64,000 bases of DNA. Source: Chitinophaga agrisoli (GTDB taxonomy: Bacteria > Bacteroidota > Bacteroidia > Chitinophagales > Chitinophagaceae). Every line of letters begins with the position of its first letter. Position 1 is the first letter of the stretch. Under the pieces are notes generated by a model. It worked only from the letters and a program-made list of their open reading frames with translations, made no database searches and had not been told where the DNA came from. The position numbers were made by a program, and so were the translations under genes. The stretch spans positions 3,414,423 through 3,478,422 of the forward strand of contig NZ_VUOC01000004.1 in assembly GCF_008386695.1 (NCBI RefSeq), read 5' to 3'. This document shows, one piece after another, positions 53,601-61,100 of the stretch.

Positions 53601-53696
53601 TCCTAACAGCAATGCCCAAAGCAGCATAAGCGTAGCTTTGGTTACCGTACGACAAAATGGCCTTAATGATAAAGCGTACATTTTTTTCATTGTCAT
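50688..53696 (-). CDS. SusC/RagA family TonB-linked outer-membrane channel
   Basis: A 1002-residue channel. Order: signal peptide ending GVTSFAQ; carboxypeptidase-regulatory-like domain at about 42-115 (LKGTVTDENNAPLPGVTVAV, GAYSISVNNEDVIIFSLMGS); plug starting LKDVVVIGYGTSSKKDVTGS with EPFYVIDGVPGASIDLLAPA and ATAIYGSRAANGVIMVTTKR; then the long barrel ending MIGVSASF. The first codons are MTMKKMYAL; the ATG two codons on (53690) is an equally good start. The gene opens a minus-strand operon with the SusD-like gene. The 476 bp upstream has no gene and a TAATACGTGTG element at 53739-53749, also present before the MFS cluster. Confidence 0.97.
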   Translation of the reverse strand: MTMKKMYALSLRPFCRTVTKATLMLLWALLLGVTSFAQRTGGILKGTVTDENNAPLPGVTVAVKGTNRGTTTNANGAYSISVNNEDVIIFSLMGSVPKEIKVEDKKAINITLLTDTKQLKDVVVIGYGTSSKKDVTGSITSIKSEEFNQGVLTTPAELLQGKVPGLNVTKSGDPNAAPSVVLRGPSTIRTTGGAMEPFYVIDGVPGASIDLLAPADIESIDVLKDASATAIYGSRAANGVIMVTTKRAKAGQARLTYNAYGAMEEVSKQIDMLSADELRAYVKKQGQTILPGLNDDGSSTNWQKLLERKGFSQSHNISFGGANNNTDYGGSATYLKNDGILKNTSLERTTVRGYLAQRFFNDRLKLGVTITNSHTKSDDVPQQYVLPGMLFYLPTVSPYNPDGTYKEYYARTGDGTLNPLSLINNNTIHIDDNKTMLTGLVQVEILKGLRYTLTGTTQRDENNYSSYLNSQSGLAQNQNGVANRKSYLNTSTVLESYFNYDREFGKHSVKLLGGYTFQQDRSNDGFGLTTQGFSNDALSYNNLYLSNPTGLSQVPLDNNPISTLRLISYYARVQYSYADKYLFQASLRNDGSSAFGINNRWGYFPAVSAGWNITSEDFMKNISLINNLKLRAGYGVSGNSTGFNAFTALLVYGTTASPKFLYNGNITNSIGFVRNENPDLKWESTSTANFGLDFGILKDRISGSVDYYIKKTSDLIYDQYPVSATQYVVPVYTANVGSIKNSGIEVVLNAVPVKTKDFTWKTSLNFAHNKNVIESISNSTYPINFVQTASLGGQGQSGNYSQIIKPGYALGTFNLWHYMGKDPNGVSTFLDASGKTIAAQPLTTDARIAGNAQPALIYGWSNNFYYHNFDLNFLVRGVTGNKILNATLAAMNNPQGSPRQNIPRFTLGESYNDKYAYLISDRFLEDGSYLRMDNVTLGYTFKPHTQYIKSLRLYLSGNNLFVITKYRGVDPEINIGGVTPGIDNKNFYPKTRTYMIGVSASF

Positions 53697-54172
53697 TTTA
53701 AATTGTTAAGGATGGCTATGAGTTGATTCCCCCGAACGTAATACGTGTGTCGTTGACGCATCCCCCAGCCTTAACAATTAGTTTACATTGCAGGGATCGT
53801 TTAGTTTTTGGGGTGACTATTTTAAAAAAGAGTAACGAAATGCTGTGTATTTTTTCGTATTGAGGTGTTGTGACAGCGCGGTGAAAATTGTTGATAAATG
53901 TGTAAGTGACACTGAGGTGAACTTTTCTTCAGCAGGGGTATGCTTTATTAATGTGTACTATAATAGTATGGTTATACGAAATCCCGTAAGCAACAGCATA
54001 TATTAGCGAATACTGCTATATAGTAGGCTACTGATTATAACGATATAGCAAACGGATGCCAGGGCCAACTCATATGATCAACGCCATCTGCCGGCAACTA
54101 AAACAAAGCCTGGCGCCGCCTCATGATCCATGGGGCGGCGCCAGGCAGCAGCTATTTTAACACCGGTCACAT
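53697..54172. other. Intergenic region upstream of the second susC
   Basis: 476 bp without a gene. An 11-mer TAATACGTGTG at 53739-53749 is shared with 17336-17345 (MFS leader). No convincing -33/-7 pair or terminator; AT-rich near the susC start. Confidence 0.35.
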
Positions 54173-54682
54173 TTAATACCGGTCCCAGAAAGGCGGTGGT
54201 TCTATTCCCAGGGAGCGGAGGTATACATATCCCTGTCCGCGGTGGTGGTTCTCGTTATCTACCCAGTACAGCATGATCCGGATGATAGGGCCTTCATACT
54301 GGCCAAAAGCCATATCCAGTTCCTGGAACCGTTCCAGGGGGATCTGCAGCCAGCTATGGTTGATCTCCTGTGTGACCAGGTCCCACTGACGCAGGATCTC
54401 AGCTTTTGTGCCGGGCAGGGATTGCCCGGCGTGGTGATCCAGTTCGCCAGTGGCCCGCCAGCTACCGGTAACCATGCCCTGTATGCCGGCTGCGGCCAGG
54501 GAGATGAGCTCTATCGCCATTTCGGAAAACGGGCGCATACCGCCGATCGAATAATGAAATAATTCGTGCTCCGGAAATGCCTCAATAACCCTGCGGGTAA
54601 GCTGCCGGTGGCCCTGCCAGTGGAGGAGCAGTTCTTCCGGTAAGATCACTTGCTGCGGTTCCTGGATGATGTTATTTGTCAT
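54173..54682 (-). CDS. DinB family protein
   Basis: A 169-residue four-helix-bundle protein of the DinB/YfiT superfamily. It shows the usual order: LLLHWQGHRQLTRRVIEAFP (helix 1), EMAIELISLAAAGIQGMVTG (helix 2), LRQWDLVTQEINHSW (helix 3) and MLYWVDNENHHRGQGYVYLR (helix 4), with Pro-rich tail. The His in helix 2-3 (ELDHHAGQ) and in ENHHRGQ could hold a divalent metal. Many relatives are mycothiol- or bacillithiol-dependent transferases or DNA-damage-induced proteins; Bacteroidota members have no set role. It is monocistronic, divergent from the SWIB-domain gene. Confidence 0.88.
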   Translation of the reverse strand: MTNNIIQEPQQVILPEELLLHWQGHRQLTRRVIEAFPEHELFHYSIGGMRPFSEMAIELISLAAAGIQGMVTGSWRATGELDHHAGQSLPGTKAEILRQWDLVTQEINHSWLQIPLERFQELDMAFGQYEGPIIRIMLYWVDNENHHRGQGYVYLRSLGIEPPPFWDRY

Positions 54683-55123
54683 TTTTAACAGGTTTTAAAG
54701 TGGTAGGATCGTTTTACAATACGAAGTAAAAGCGGGAGTGTGACAGCCCTATGTCAGCATCATGGGGGTTATTTTTTTAATTTTTGTGGAACCGTCGCAA
54801 CAAAAAATGAAAAAATCGGTTGTAATGTAGAAGTAAACGGATATTGATCAATGTTTTAACGGAGGATCCGATGCCGCTGCTGCGAAATGCCACCCTGGGG
54901 GTGGATAACCGGCTCCATAGAAACATATCGCTCATCAGCCCGGTTACGTAAGCGGAGGTTAGTCTTCCCGTATAAGATAACGATTATGTGTAATATCTAA
55001 GATAATGCACTGTTTGGCATAATTTAAGCTACAGAGTCAGGTAGCAAAAGTTAAGGTCCAGCTATCCCCATTTTTTACGATTTACAGTTTATCACAATTT
55101 TTAACGCTTAAATTTAAAACGCT
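54683..55123. other. Divergent intergenic region between DinB and SWIB genes
   Basis: 441 bp without a gene. There is an inverted repeat TGACA-N6-TGTCA at 54741-54756 near the DinB start, and a small CCACCC/GGGTGG hairpin at 54890-54904. No promoter consensus is clear. Confidence 0.4.
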
Positions 55124-55474
55124 ATGGCAAAAACTGCTAAGACGGCCGCCACGAAGACAACCACCACTACTAAAGCGGCCAAGCCGGCTGCTCCTAAAAA
55201 AGCGGCTGCGAAAAAGGCGGCCGGGAGTTCCAGCACCGGCCTTAAGGCTCCCCTTACGCCAAGTCCTGCATTAGCAGAAGTGGTAGGCAAACAGCCTTTG
55301 CCAAGAACAGAGATCATCAAAAAAATCTGGGATTATATCAAGGCAAAAGGCCTGCAGGATACACAGAATAAGAGAATGATCAATGCAGACGATAAGCTGA
55401 AGGAGCTGTTTGAAGGCAAGAAACAAATATCAATGTTTGACCTGGCCAAGGTAGTCAGCAAGCACGTAAAATAA
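55124..55474 (+). CDS. SWIB domain protein with histone-H1-like N-terminal tail
   Basis: A 116-residue protein. Residues 1-35 are a low-complexity Ala/Lys/Thr tail (KTAATKTTTTTKAAKPAAPK, KAAAKKAAGSSS) like eukaryotic histone H1 tails. Residues 40-116 are a SWIB/MDM2 domain: LTPSPALAEVVGKQPLPRTE, IIKKIWDYIKAKGLQDTQNK, ADDKLKELFEGKKQISMFDL. Bacterial proteins of this build are suspected nucleoid or DNA-binding factors; chlamydial SWIB is fused to topoisomerase. The role here is inferred. The gene is followed by a long structured hairpin with a T run (55497-55572). Confidence 0.93.
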   Translation: MAKTAKTAATKTTTTTKAAKPAAPKKAAAKKAAGSSSTGLKAPLTPSPALAEVVGKQPLPRTEIIKKIWDYIKAKGLQDTQNKRMINADDKLKELFEGKKQISMFDLAKVVSKHVK

Positions 55475-55496
55475 TCCGGCGTTCGTTTTTTCCGGA

Positions 55497-55572
55497 GGCG
55501 GAGGCATCCACCTGGTTTTTGACAGGCCACTGTCAGGCGCCGGGGTGGAGGCGTCCGCCTTAGTGTTTTTTG
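55497..55572 (+). terminator. Structured terminator after the SWIB gene
   Basis: Arms 55497-55512 (GGCGGAGGCATCCACC) and 55544-55559 pair at 14 of 16 positions. Inside is a second stem TGACA (55520-55524) with TGTCA (55531-55535). A TTTTTT run follows at 55566-55571. Confidence 0.65.
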
Positions 55573-55812
55573 GACTGGATTGTGAGATTGGATGAACCAG
55601 ATGACCTGATAACGAATCGATCGTATTGGGAACAGGGATATCAGCTGTGGGACATATCGAATGACCAGATAGTCTGGTAGTGGAGGGGGTGGAAGAAGGA
55701 ATTATCAACAGCGAGTCCTGTGAGATGATTAGTACTTTGGATGATATGTAGCGCTGAACTATGAACCGCGGGATGGAAAGCGCCCGTTTTTGTACGCGTG
55801 GGCGCCAGTGTC
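55573..55812. other. Intergenic region between SWIB and PD40 genes
   Basis: 240 bp with no supported gene and no recognised site. It does not continue the PD40 frame, so it offers no sign of a lost OmpA domain. Confidence 0.35.
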
Positions 55813-57228
55813 TTACCGTTTGGGCCCAAACCTGTAAATATCATCATTCCCTCTTCTGTCAGAACTAAAGTACCCCTCAATGCCACTGTTAAACAGCAGC
55901 ACGCCAAAATCGTTCCGGGCGCTGTTCATAGGAGCGCCGGCATTTTGAGGAGCACTTGCGGGGTGATGCTGATCATCCAGCGGCACATAAAAGATATCCA
56001 ATCCACCCAAGCCCGGCCAGCGATCGGATGAAAAATACAATATGCCGGAAGGCGCCACATAGGGGAACATCTCGTTGCCGGCAGTATTCACCCGTGGACC
56101 TGCATTACGGGGCTGGCTCCAGCCCCTGTCTGTACGCAGGCAATACCAGATATCCTTCCCTCCCAGCCCGCCGGGCATATCAGATGTAAAGAACAGGGCC
56201 TGTCCGCCGGGCACAAAAGCAGGATGGCCAACGCTGTAATCCGGGCTGTTATAAGGAAAATCTGCCAGGGCTTTCCACCCGTCGCGGGTGGCTTTAAAGA
56301 AACGCAACTCCAGGCGGCTGATGCCATCCTTACCGCTTTTACCGGGATTATTATAGGTAACGGCCAGGGTATCCTGCTGTCTGGTGAAGGCAGCCGGCCC
56401 CACATGGTAACGGCCACTTAAGCTGGCATCAAAACGCGTTACCATCTGGTTTGAGAGCTGGTTATCCACTGGTATGTAATTAAATTTAGGATCAGCGCCA
56501 ACTACCCGGCTGTCATTACTGCTGATAGTATTATTATCCTTATTATATACATCTGTGGGCGCATATGACAACACTTGCTCCAGTTCTGCGGTGCGCAGTA
56601 CCACATCCTTTATCCGGGCGGTGTCCTGTATACTATACAACGCAAGGAAAGCGCCGCCATTCCACCCGTTAGACCGTTTAAAAGGCTGCAGATAGGGCCT
56701 GTCAGATACAAACATCATCCCGTAACGGTGAAATGCCGGGGAAAAATCTGCATAGCCACTGCTGATATTCAGCAGGCAGCTTGTTACCGTTGCCGTATCC
56801 CGGTATAATGAGGACATGCCCGTTTCATACAAGGCAGCCGTTTGTTCCAGTAAAGTATCCGCGTGACCTTTGGCCAGGTATTGCCGGTATTGGGCGGCCG
56901 CCTCCTGGTAGCGCCCGTGCATGGCCAGCAACTGTCCACAACGGAACAGGGCCAGGTCATCCGCCGCGCCGGCCTGTATGATCTTTTTATACCAGTGCAG
57001 CGCCTGTCCATATTGCTGGGTGCTGTAATAGCTGTCTGCCAGGTTTACCATCACCTTATTATTAGAGGAATCCCTGCTGATGGCCGGCAGGTAATAAGCA
57101 ATGGCATCTGCATAACGCAGGGATACATAGGCTTTATCGCCTTTGGTGATCAGGGTGCTGCGCTGCGCCTGTACGCTGTGTGGCAGCATATAAACTAAGA
57201 AAAGCAGCAGGTAATAGCAATACTTCAT
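55813..57228 (-). CDS. PD40/TPR exported protein, PorE-like without an OmpA domain
   Basis: A 471-residue exported protein from the ATG at 57228 (MKYCYYLLLFLVYMLPHSVQAQ; another ATG precedes it directly). After the signal peptide come TPR-like helices (about 25-135: GDKAYVSLRYADAIAYYLPA, YSTQQYGQALHWYKKIIQAG, HGRYQEAAAQYRQYLAKGHA). The rest is a WD40-like PD40 propeller with SPAFHRYGMMFVSDRPYLQP, PAFVPGGQALFFTSDMPGGL, GGKDIWYCLRTDRGWSQPRN, YVAPSGILYFSSDRWPGLGG and EGYFSSDRRGNDDIYRFG. Such TPR-PD40 proteins often continue into an OmpA peptidoglycan-binding domain (PorE); none is present here. It starts 10 bp after the PorP/SprF stop, so it is co-transcribed. Confidence 0.88.
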   Translation of the reverse strand: MKYCYYLLLFLVYMLPHSVQAQRSTLITKGDKAYVSLRYADAIAYYLPAISRDSSNNKVMVNLADSYYSTQQYGQALHWYKKIIQAGAADDLALFRCGQLLAMHGRYQEAAAQYRQYLAKGHADTLLEQTAALYETGMSSLYRDTATVTSCLLNISSGYADFSPAFHRYGMMFVSDRPYLQPFKRSNGWNGGAFLALYSIQDTARIKDVVLRTAELEQVLSYAPTDVYNKDNNTISSNDSRVVGADPKFNYIPVDNQLSNQMVTRFDASLSGRYHVGPAAFTRQQDTLAVTYNNPGKSGKDGISRLELRFFKATRDGWKALADFPYNSPDYSVGHPAFVPGGQALFFTSDMPGGLGGKDIWYCLRTDRGWSQPRNAGPRVNTAGNEMFPYVAPSGILYFSSDRWPGLGGLDIFYVPLDDQHHPASAPQNAGAPMNSARNDFGVLLFNSGIEGYFSSDRRGNDDIYRFGPKR

Positions 57229-57238
57229 CATAATGCCT

Positions 57239-58165
57239 TTAAAAATAGCGGGGAGATAATACTTTCCCTTTTTCCCATCCGAACTCATAACGCAGCATGA
57301 TCTCATGCGTGCCCTGGTTATATTTTACCAGGTTGGACACCGTATGATCATACGCATAACCAATACGCAGCTGGTTGGTAGCCTGTATTTCCAGCAGCCC
57401 GGACACCGCATCGCCGGTACGGTACGAAGCGCCTACCGCCACAATGTCCTTTATCCAGAGGTTGGCATTCACATCCAGCTGTATGGGCGCGCCCCGTACT
57501 GCTTTTACCAGGGTGGAAGGCTTTAGCTTAAAGTTCTCTCCCAGGTCAAACACATATCCGGCGATAAAGAAAAAGTGCATATACTTTTTGGCGATCACAT
57601 CGGCCACATAATAGATCTGGTCTTTGCGCAGGTAGCTTTTTACGAGGTTGGGCACAGAGAAGCCTACATAAAAGCGGTCACTATTATAATAGATACCTGC
57701 TCCAAAACTAGGCAGGAGGGCGTTGATGTTCTGCGCAAATGCCGGATCACCGCCATCTATCAGATCCACCTTGGTGAGGTTGGCCCTGTAGTTACTGATG
57801 CCTCCCTGCAGCCCGATAGCCAGCGAGCCTTTATCCTCAAACCGGATCCGGTAGGCATAAGTGGCATAAAAACCGGTGGTCTTTGTGATCCCTATCTGGT
57901 CATTGAACGCTTGTATACCCAGGCCGATCTTATTATCACGCGTGGCCATATCAAAGGAGATGGTGGTTGTTTCGGGCGCACCCTCCACTCCTACCCATTG
58001 CCGCCGGTACATGGCGGTAGCGCTCAGGATGCCCCGGCTGCCGGCATATGCGGGATTTACTCCCATCATGTTAAACATGTATTGCGTATACATCGCATCC
58101 TGCTGCGCCTTTGTTTCGATGCTGGCCAGCAACAGGCACCCCAGCATCAGATATGCATATTTCAT
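57239..58165 (-). CDS. PorP/SprF family type IX secretion membrane protein
   Basis: A 308-residue outer-membrane beta-barrel protein. Signal peptide MKYAYLMLGCLLLASIETKA, then the family opening QDAMYTQYMFNMMGVNPAYA with GSRGILSATAMYRRQWVGVE, TTISFDMATRDNKIGLGIQA, GITKTTGFYATYAYRIRFED, and a C-terminal barrel end HEIMLRYEFGWEKGKVLSPR. PorP/SprF proteins are coupled to large CHU_C-type adhesins and help place type IX-secreted cargo on the surface. This one starts 2 bp after the stop codon of the giant adhesin and so is translated from the same mRNA, a common arrangement. Confidence 0.95.
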   Translation of the reverse strand: MKYAYLMLGCLLLASIETKAQQDAMYTQYMFNMMGVNPAYAGSRGILSATAMYRRQWVGVEGAPETTTISFDMATRDNKIGLGIQAFNDQIGITKTTGFYATYAYRIRFEDKGSLAIGLQGGISNYRANLTKVDLIDGGDPAFAQNINALLPSFGAGIYYNSDRFYVGFSVPNLVKSYLRKDQIYYVADVIAKKYMHFFFIAGYVFDLGENFKLKPSTLVKAVRGAPIQLDVNANLWIKDIVAVGASYRTGDAVSGLLEIQATNQLRIGYAYDHTVSNLVKYNQGTHEIMLRYEFGWEKGKVLSPRYF

Positions 58166-58167
58166 AA

Positions 58168-61100
58168 CTAACGCATTATTGTGATATAGTTTACAAACCG
58201 CTCTGTTCCATTCAGTATGATGATATAATAATAGGTACCATCCGGTACTTCCTCACCAAAGTGAGTACCCTGGTTACATTTACCATCCCATGTATTCTTA
58301 TAGTTATCATCCCGGAATACTACATTACCCCAACGATTATAGATCTCCAGGCTTATCTTATCAGTTCCTACGTTACCGATCACGAACTTATCGTTCTTAC
58401 CATCTCCATTGGGCGAGAAGCCTTCCGGTATCCTGATCCTGGTGGGCGCCAACACTACCGGCGTTGGCGTATTCTCATCCGGATTGCCATCGCCATCCGG
58501 GTCTACATCCAGGCCATTTACAGACAGATCTGTAAGGCCATTGCCGGTCACTGCGCCTATCGCCGTAAGGCTGGCGCTATTATTATATGTGCCGAACTGT
58601 TTATTGGGCGTTATCACTACCGTCAGCTGTATGGTGTCGCTGGCGCCTGCTGCCACTGTGCTGCCATCTGCCAGCAGCGCGGTATTATTCACGCCGTTAT
58701 ACTGGCTATTGGCCTGCAGCCCACCCGTAGTACGCACATTACCTTCCAGCCGGTAAGTAAGCGGCGGCGTAAACACGGCAGACAGATCATCATTCACCTG
58801 TACGTTATTCACCGCTACATTACCCATATTGCGGACCACGAAAGTGTATGTCACCTGGTAATCTCCATTAATGAGCAGCGTGGGGGTACCGGCAGCCTTG
58901 GCCAGCCCCACCAGTGCCTGCACCGGCAGCGCCAGCGGGGTTGGCGTATTTTCGCCCGGCTCATTGGGCACATCGTTATCATTCGGATCCGGGTTGGTAC
59001 CGTTATCTGTAATATCCGTTACCACCGTGCCGGCGCTATCCACCGCGCTGACTGTCACACTGCTCTGGAATGGACCAAACGAGCCATTAGACGTGAGGTC
59101 CAGTACGATGGTCACCAGACCGCTGCTATCAACATCCAGTGTGCTTAATGGCAGCAGCAGGTTCGTTTCTGTAGTACCATTATAAGCCGGATTAATAAGA
59201 AGCGTACCGTTTGCGCTCACATTTACCAGGCGGAAGCCTACTGGCAGCGGGAATGCGTTACGCAGATTATAAAGCGCCTGCAGCTCGCCTAACAGGGTAT
59301 TGCCGTAGTTCCCTATCCGCAATGTAAAGGTTACGCGGTAGCTGCCATCCGGCTGCAATGCCGGCGTATTTACCGTGAGCGCTGCGCCAATAGCACTATT
59401 AGCCGGCGGCGGCGTTACCGTGATGTACACCGTAGCGGTATCACAAACCGGAGCCGGCCCGGCGCTGCATACGCGGTATATGAAGCTGTCAATACCGGTA
59501 AAGCTGCCCGTAGACGTATATGTAAAGCTGCCGTTAGCGTTCAGCTGCAATGTGCCATGTGTAACGCCGCTGATCAATGATGCCGTGAGGTTGCCGCCTT
59601 GCGGATCTGTATCGTTGGTGAGCACATTACCGATTAACTGCTGTTGCGTACGTATGCTGAAGCTGTCGTTTACGGCGATAGGCGGTTCATTAACGGCAGA
59701 TATGTTAATTATTACCGTGGCGGTATCGCACAGGGATGGGATGCCGTTGTCACAGATCCTGTAGATGAAGCTGTCTACGCCGCTGTAGTTAGTGTTAGGC
59801 GTGTAGGTGAAGCTACCGTTTGCATTCAGGACTACCGTCCCGTTGACAGCGGTGGTTACCAGGGAGGTGGTTAGATCGTCGCCATCAGGATCATTGTCGT
59901 TGGTGAGCACGTTACCGGTGGCAGCTGTGTTTTCTGTTATGTTGATAGTATCCCTTACGGCAATCGGCGCGATGTTTACGGCGGATATATTGAATATTAA
60001 GGTAGCGGTATCACAAAGTGATGGCGTACCGTTGTCGCATACCTGGTAGATGAGGCTGTCCGTTCCGCTGTAATTATAGTTTGGCGTGTAAGTGAAGCTG
60101 CCGTCTGCATTTAGTACCACGGTACCGTTTACTGGAGCGGTTACCAGGGATGCGGTTAGATTGTTGCCATCAGGATCACTGTCGTTGGTGAGGACGTTAC
60201 CGGTGGCAGGCGTATTCTCTGTTACGTTCAGGCTGTCACGTATGGCGATCGGTGCATCATTGGCGGCGGATACGTTAAATATTACGGTAGCGGTATCACA
60301 CAGTGATGGGGTACCGTTATCACAAACCCGGTAGATTAGACTATCCAGACCGCTGAAGTTGGCGTTTGGCGTGTAGGTGAAGCTGCCATCGGCATTCAGG
60401 ATTACGGTGCCGTTTACCGGAGCGGTTACCAGGGAAGCGGTTAGGTTATCGCCTTCCGGATCGCTGTCGTTGGTTAGCACATTACCAGTGGCCGGGATGT
60501 CTTCTGTCACGTTCAGACTGTCACGTACGGCGATTGGTGCATCATTGGCGACGGATACGTTAAATATTAAGGTAGCGGTATCACACAGTGACGGTGTGCC
60601 ATTATCACAAACCTGGTAGACCAGGCTATCAAGACCGCTGAAGTTTGCGTTCGGTGTGTAGGTGAAGCTGCCGTCGGCGTTCAGGACCACTGTACCGTTG
60701 ACAGGTGCGGTTACCAGAGAGGCGGTTAGATTGTCGCCTTCAGGATCACTGTCGTTAGTCAGCACATTGCCGGTAGCCGCCACATCTTCAGTTACGGTGA
60801 TAGAGTCGCGTACTGCGATCGGCGCATCATTGGCGGCTAGGACATTGAATATGAGAGTAGCGGTATCACACAGTGACGGGGTACCATTATCACAAACCTG
60901 GTAGATCAAGCTATCCAGCCCGTTGAAGTTAGCGTTCGGGGTATAGGTGAAGCTGCCGTCGGCGTTCAGGACCACCGTGCCGTTGACAGGTGCGGTTACC
61001 AGGGAAGCAGTTAAACCATCGCCTTCAGGATCACTGTCGTTAGTCAGCACATTGCCGGTTGCCGGTATATCTTCTGTTACGGTGATAGAGTCCCGTACCG

